DNA from: Bacteroidia bacterium
GTDB taxonomy: Bacteria; Bacteroidota; Bacteroidia; AKYH767-A; OLB10
DNA length: 11,925 bases
Direction: 5' to 3'
NCBI GenBank assembly: GCA_025450095.1
Contig: JANWID010000345.1
Coordinates: 1 to 11,925, forward strand
The translations under genes were made by a program, and so were the position numbers. Below the pieces are notes generated by a model, which was not told the origin of the DNA, did not search any database, and was given only the letters and a program-made list of their open reading frames with translations. This document shows positions 10,841 through 11,925 of the stretch, one piece after another. Numbering within the stretch: the stretch's first letter is position 1; each line of letters starts with the position of its first letter.

Positions 10841-11925
10841 TCAGTGAATTGTTAAAGTGGGAAAGCGGATAATAAAATCAGTTCCGGATCCGGGTTCTGA
10901 TTCTATCAATAATTCTCCTTTGTAAATACCTGTTATTATTTTCCTGGATTCAGAAAGTCCGAGGCCTGCATTACTATTTGATTTTTTGGTTGAAAAAAAC
11001 GGTTCAAATACTTTGGCTGGATCTTTTTCCAGGATTCCTGTTCCGTTATCGCGCACACGCACCTGAACAAATCGTGGAAGCTTACGGGTACTAACAGTAA
11101 CTTTTGGTTCATACCCTTTTGGCGCATTTATCCTTTTTTCTCTTACCGAATAAAATGCATTGCTAAGAAGGTTAAAGAAAACAAACCGGATGTCATCCGG
11201 AATAATTTCAATGCTTGGAAGGATTTTTTCAAGGTCCTTGATTATTGTACAGCTGAAATCAGGAAATTGAACAGTAGTATAATAATATGCCTGGTTAACT
11301 ACTTCTTCGATAATGGAATTCAGGTCGGTCAGTATCCTGTCACCAGGTTCGAGCATGGGTTCAGCAGATAGAACAGCCTGGCAAGCCTGGACTGAATGCT
11401 GCAGTTGTAATGCGGTTTTTTGAAGCGGATGTTGCTTGTCACTACTTATTTTCATAATTAAAGGAGCGGCTGTTTTCAGATTATCAGCCACTTCTTTCCA
11501 TTCGCTTACCATGGGTTTCTTTGTTGCAATTTCCATTGATCCGGCTTCTATTATTTTCTGCCTGGCTGCCACCTGGGCTTCCGAACTGATCAGCTGTTCC
11601 TTTAGGCCAGCAAGTTTTCTGAAACGATTCAGCAACAACAATACAGCTATCCCGATAAGGGTTCCAAAAAAGAAAAGCGTATTCCGGATCATTTTAAAAT
11701 TCTCACGGTCAATATCCTCGTTACCTGCTTTGAGAACAGTAATTTCCTGTTCCTTAGCATCAATTTCCTCTCTGCGCTTCCGCTGAGAATTGAGAAATTC
11801 ATTCTGCAAGGCACGTAAAACGCTATCGTTTTCAGCACGATAAATAGATTCCTGAATTCTTCCCGCTTTTTCAAAAGCATCAAGGGCTTCCGCATTTTTA
11901 TTGGAATTCATCAGCAGTTGCGCCT
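10841..11925 (-). CDS. Sensor histidine-kinase-like protein, 5' end beyond window, possible loss of phosphoacceptor His
   Basis: The reading frame is open to the right edge (codons A-Q-L-L precede the Met at 11911), so that Met is internal and the N-terminus is outside. Numbering from it, 1-30 looks like the end of a TPR repeat (NAEALDAFEKAG), followed by a coiled coil (about 30-72), one membrane helix (77-96), a linker helix, a DHp-like region (about 135-185) and a GHKL ATPase domain (195-356). The ATPase motifs are intact: N-box FFNLLSNAFYS with N247 and N251, G1 DNGTGI (288-293), F-box FEPFF (302-306) and G2 GLGLS (316-320). Where kinases carry AHDLKTPL, this protein has ADNLKTAAPL, with D143 at the His position. 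It overlaps the next gene at TGATG and no response regulator is in view. The class is secure; the His loss needs alignment. Confidence 0.88.
   Translation of the reverse strand, partial: AQLLMNSNKNAEALDAFEKAGRIQESIYRAENDSVLRALQNEFLNSQRKRREEIDAKEQEITVLKAGNEDIDRENFKMIRNTLFFFGTLIGIAVLLLLNRFRKLAGLKEQLISSEAQVAARQKIIEAGSMEIATKKPMVSEWKEVADNLKTAAPLIMKISSDKQHPLQKTALQLQHSVQACQAVLSAEPMLEPGDRILTDLNSIIEEVVNQAYYYTTVQFPDFSCTIIKDLEKILPSIEIIPDDIRFVFFNLLSNAFYSVREKRINAPKGYEPKVTVSTRKLPRFVQVRVRDNGTGILEKDPAKVFEPFFSTKKSNSNAGLGLSESRKIITGIYKGELLIESEPGSGTDFIIRFPTLTIH

Overview
The window reads as chromosomal DNA of a member of the Bacteroidota, probably Bacteroidales-like. The signs are TAnnTTTG-type -7 promoter elements, weak Shine-Dalgarno signals, a TPR-transmembrane-HATPase sensor of the kind common in this phylum, and a ligA / DUF6913-like / dapA gene string. 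It is mostly housekeeping DNA with tightly packed genes. I see no insertion sequence, CRISPR array, tRNA, rRNA or phage gene.

Layout from left to right. At 1-200 there is an unresolved left edge with a possible 5' end of a minus-strand gene, then a strong -7 element for lolD (+), the ATPase of a lipoprotein-releasing-type ABC transporter. Next come three minus-strand genes. mnmH and selD form a two-gene selenium operon: SelD makes selenophosphate and MnmH uses it to make 2-selenouridine in tRNA. Upstream of them lies yqgE with its own terminator, which insulates it from mnmH. A 272-base divergent intergenic region with a short direct repeat and a small palindrome separates yqgE from pdxH (+). 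pdxH (PLP synthesis) is followed after 20 bases by a four-helix membrane metallophosphoesterase (+). These converge on a minus-strand operon of ligA, a DUF6913-like protein and dapA, whose reading frames overlap. A short divergent region with a 19-base palindrome then leads to a DinB/YfiT-type metalloprotein (+).

The right end (minus strand) is the least ordinary part. It holds a membrane sensor that runs off the window edge, has an intact-looking GHKL ATPase domain, but appears to carry Asp where the phosphoacceptor His of the DHp helix should be. It is translationally coupled through a TGATG junction to a second membrane protein of similar layout (signal peptide, helical periplasmic part, one membrane helix, short cytoplasmic tail) that lacks any catalytic domain. 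The pair is the best candidate for an undescribed signalling module. The selenium operon, the promoters sitting 5 bases from start codons, and the palindrome over the dinB start are secondary observations.
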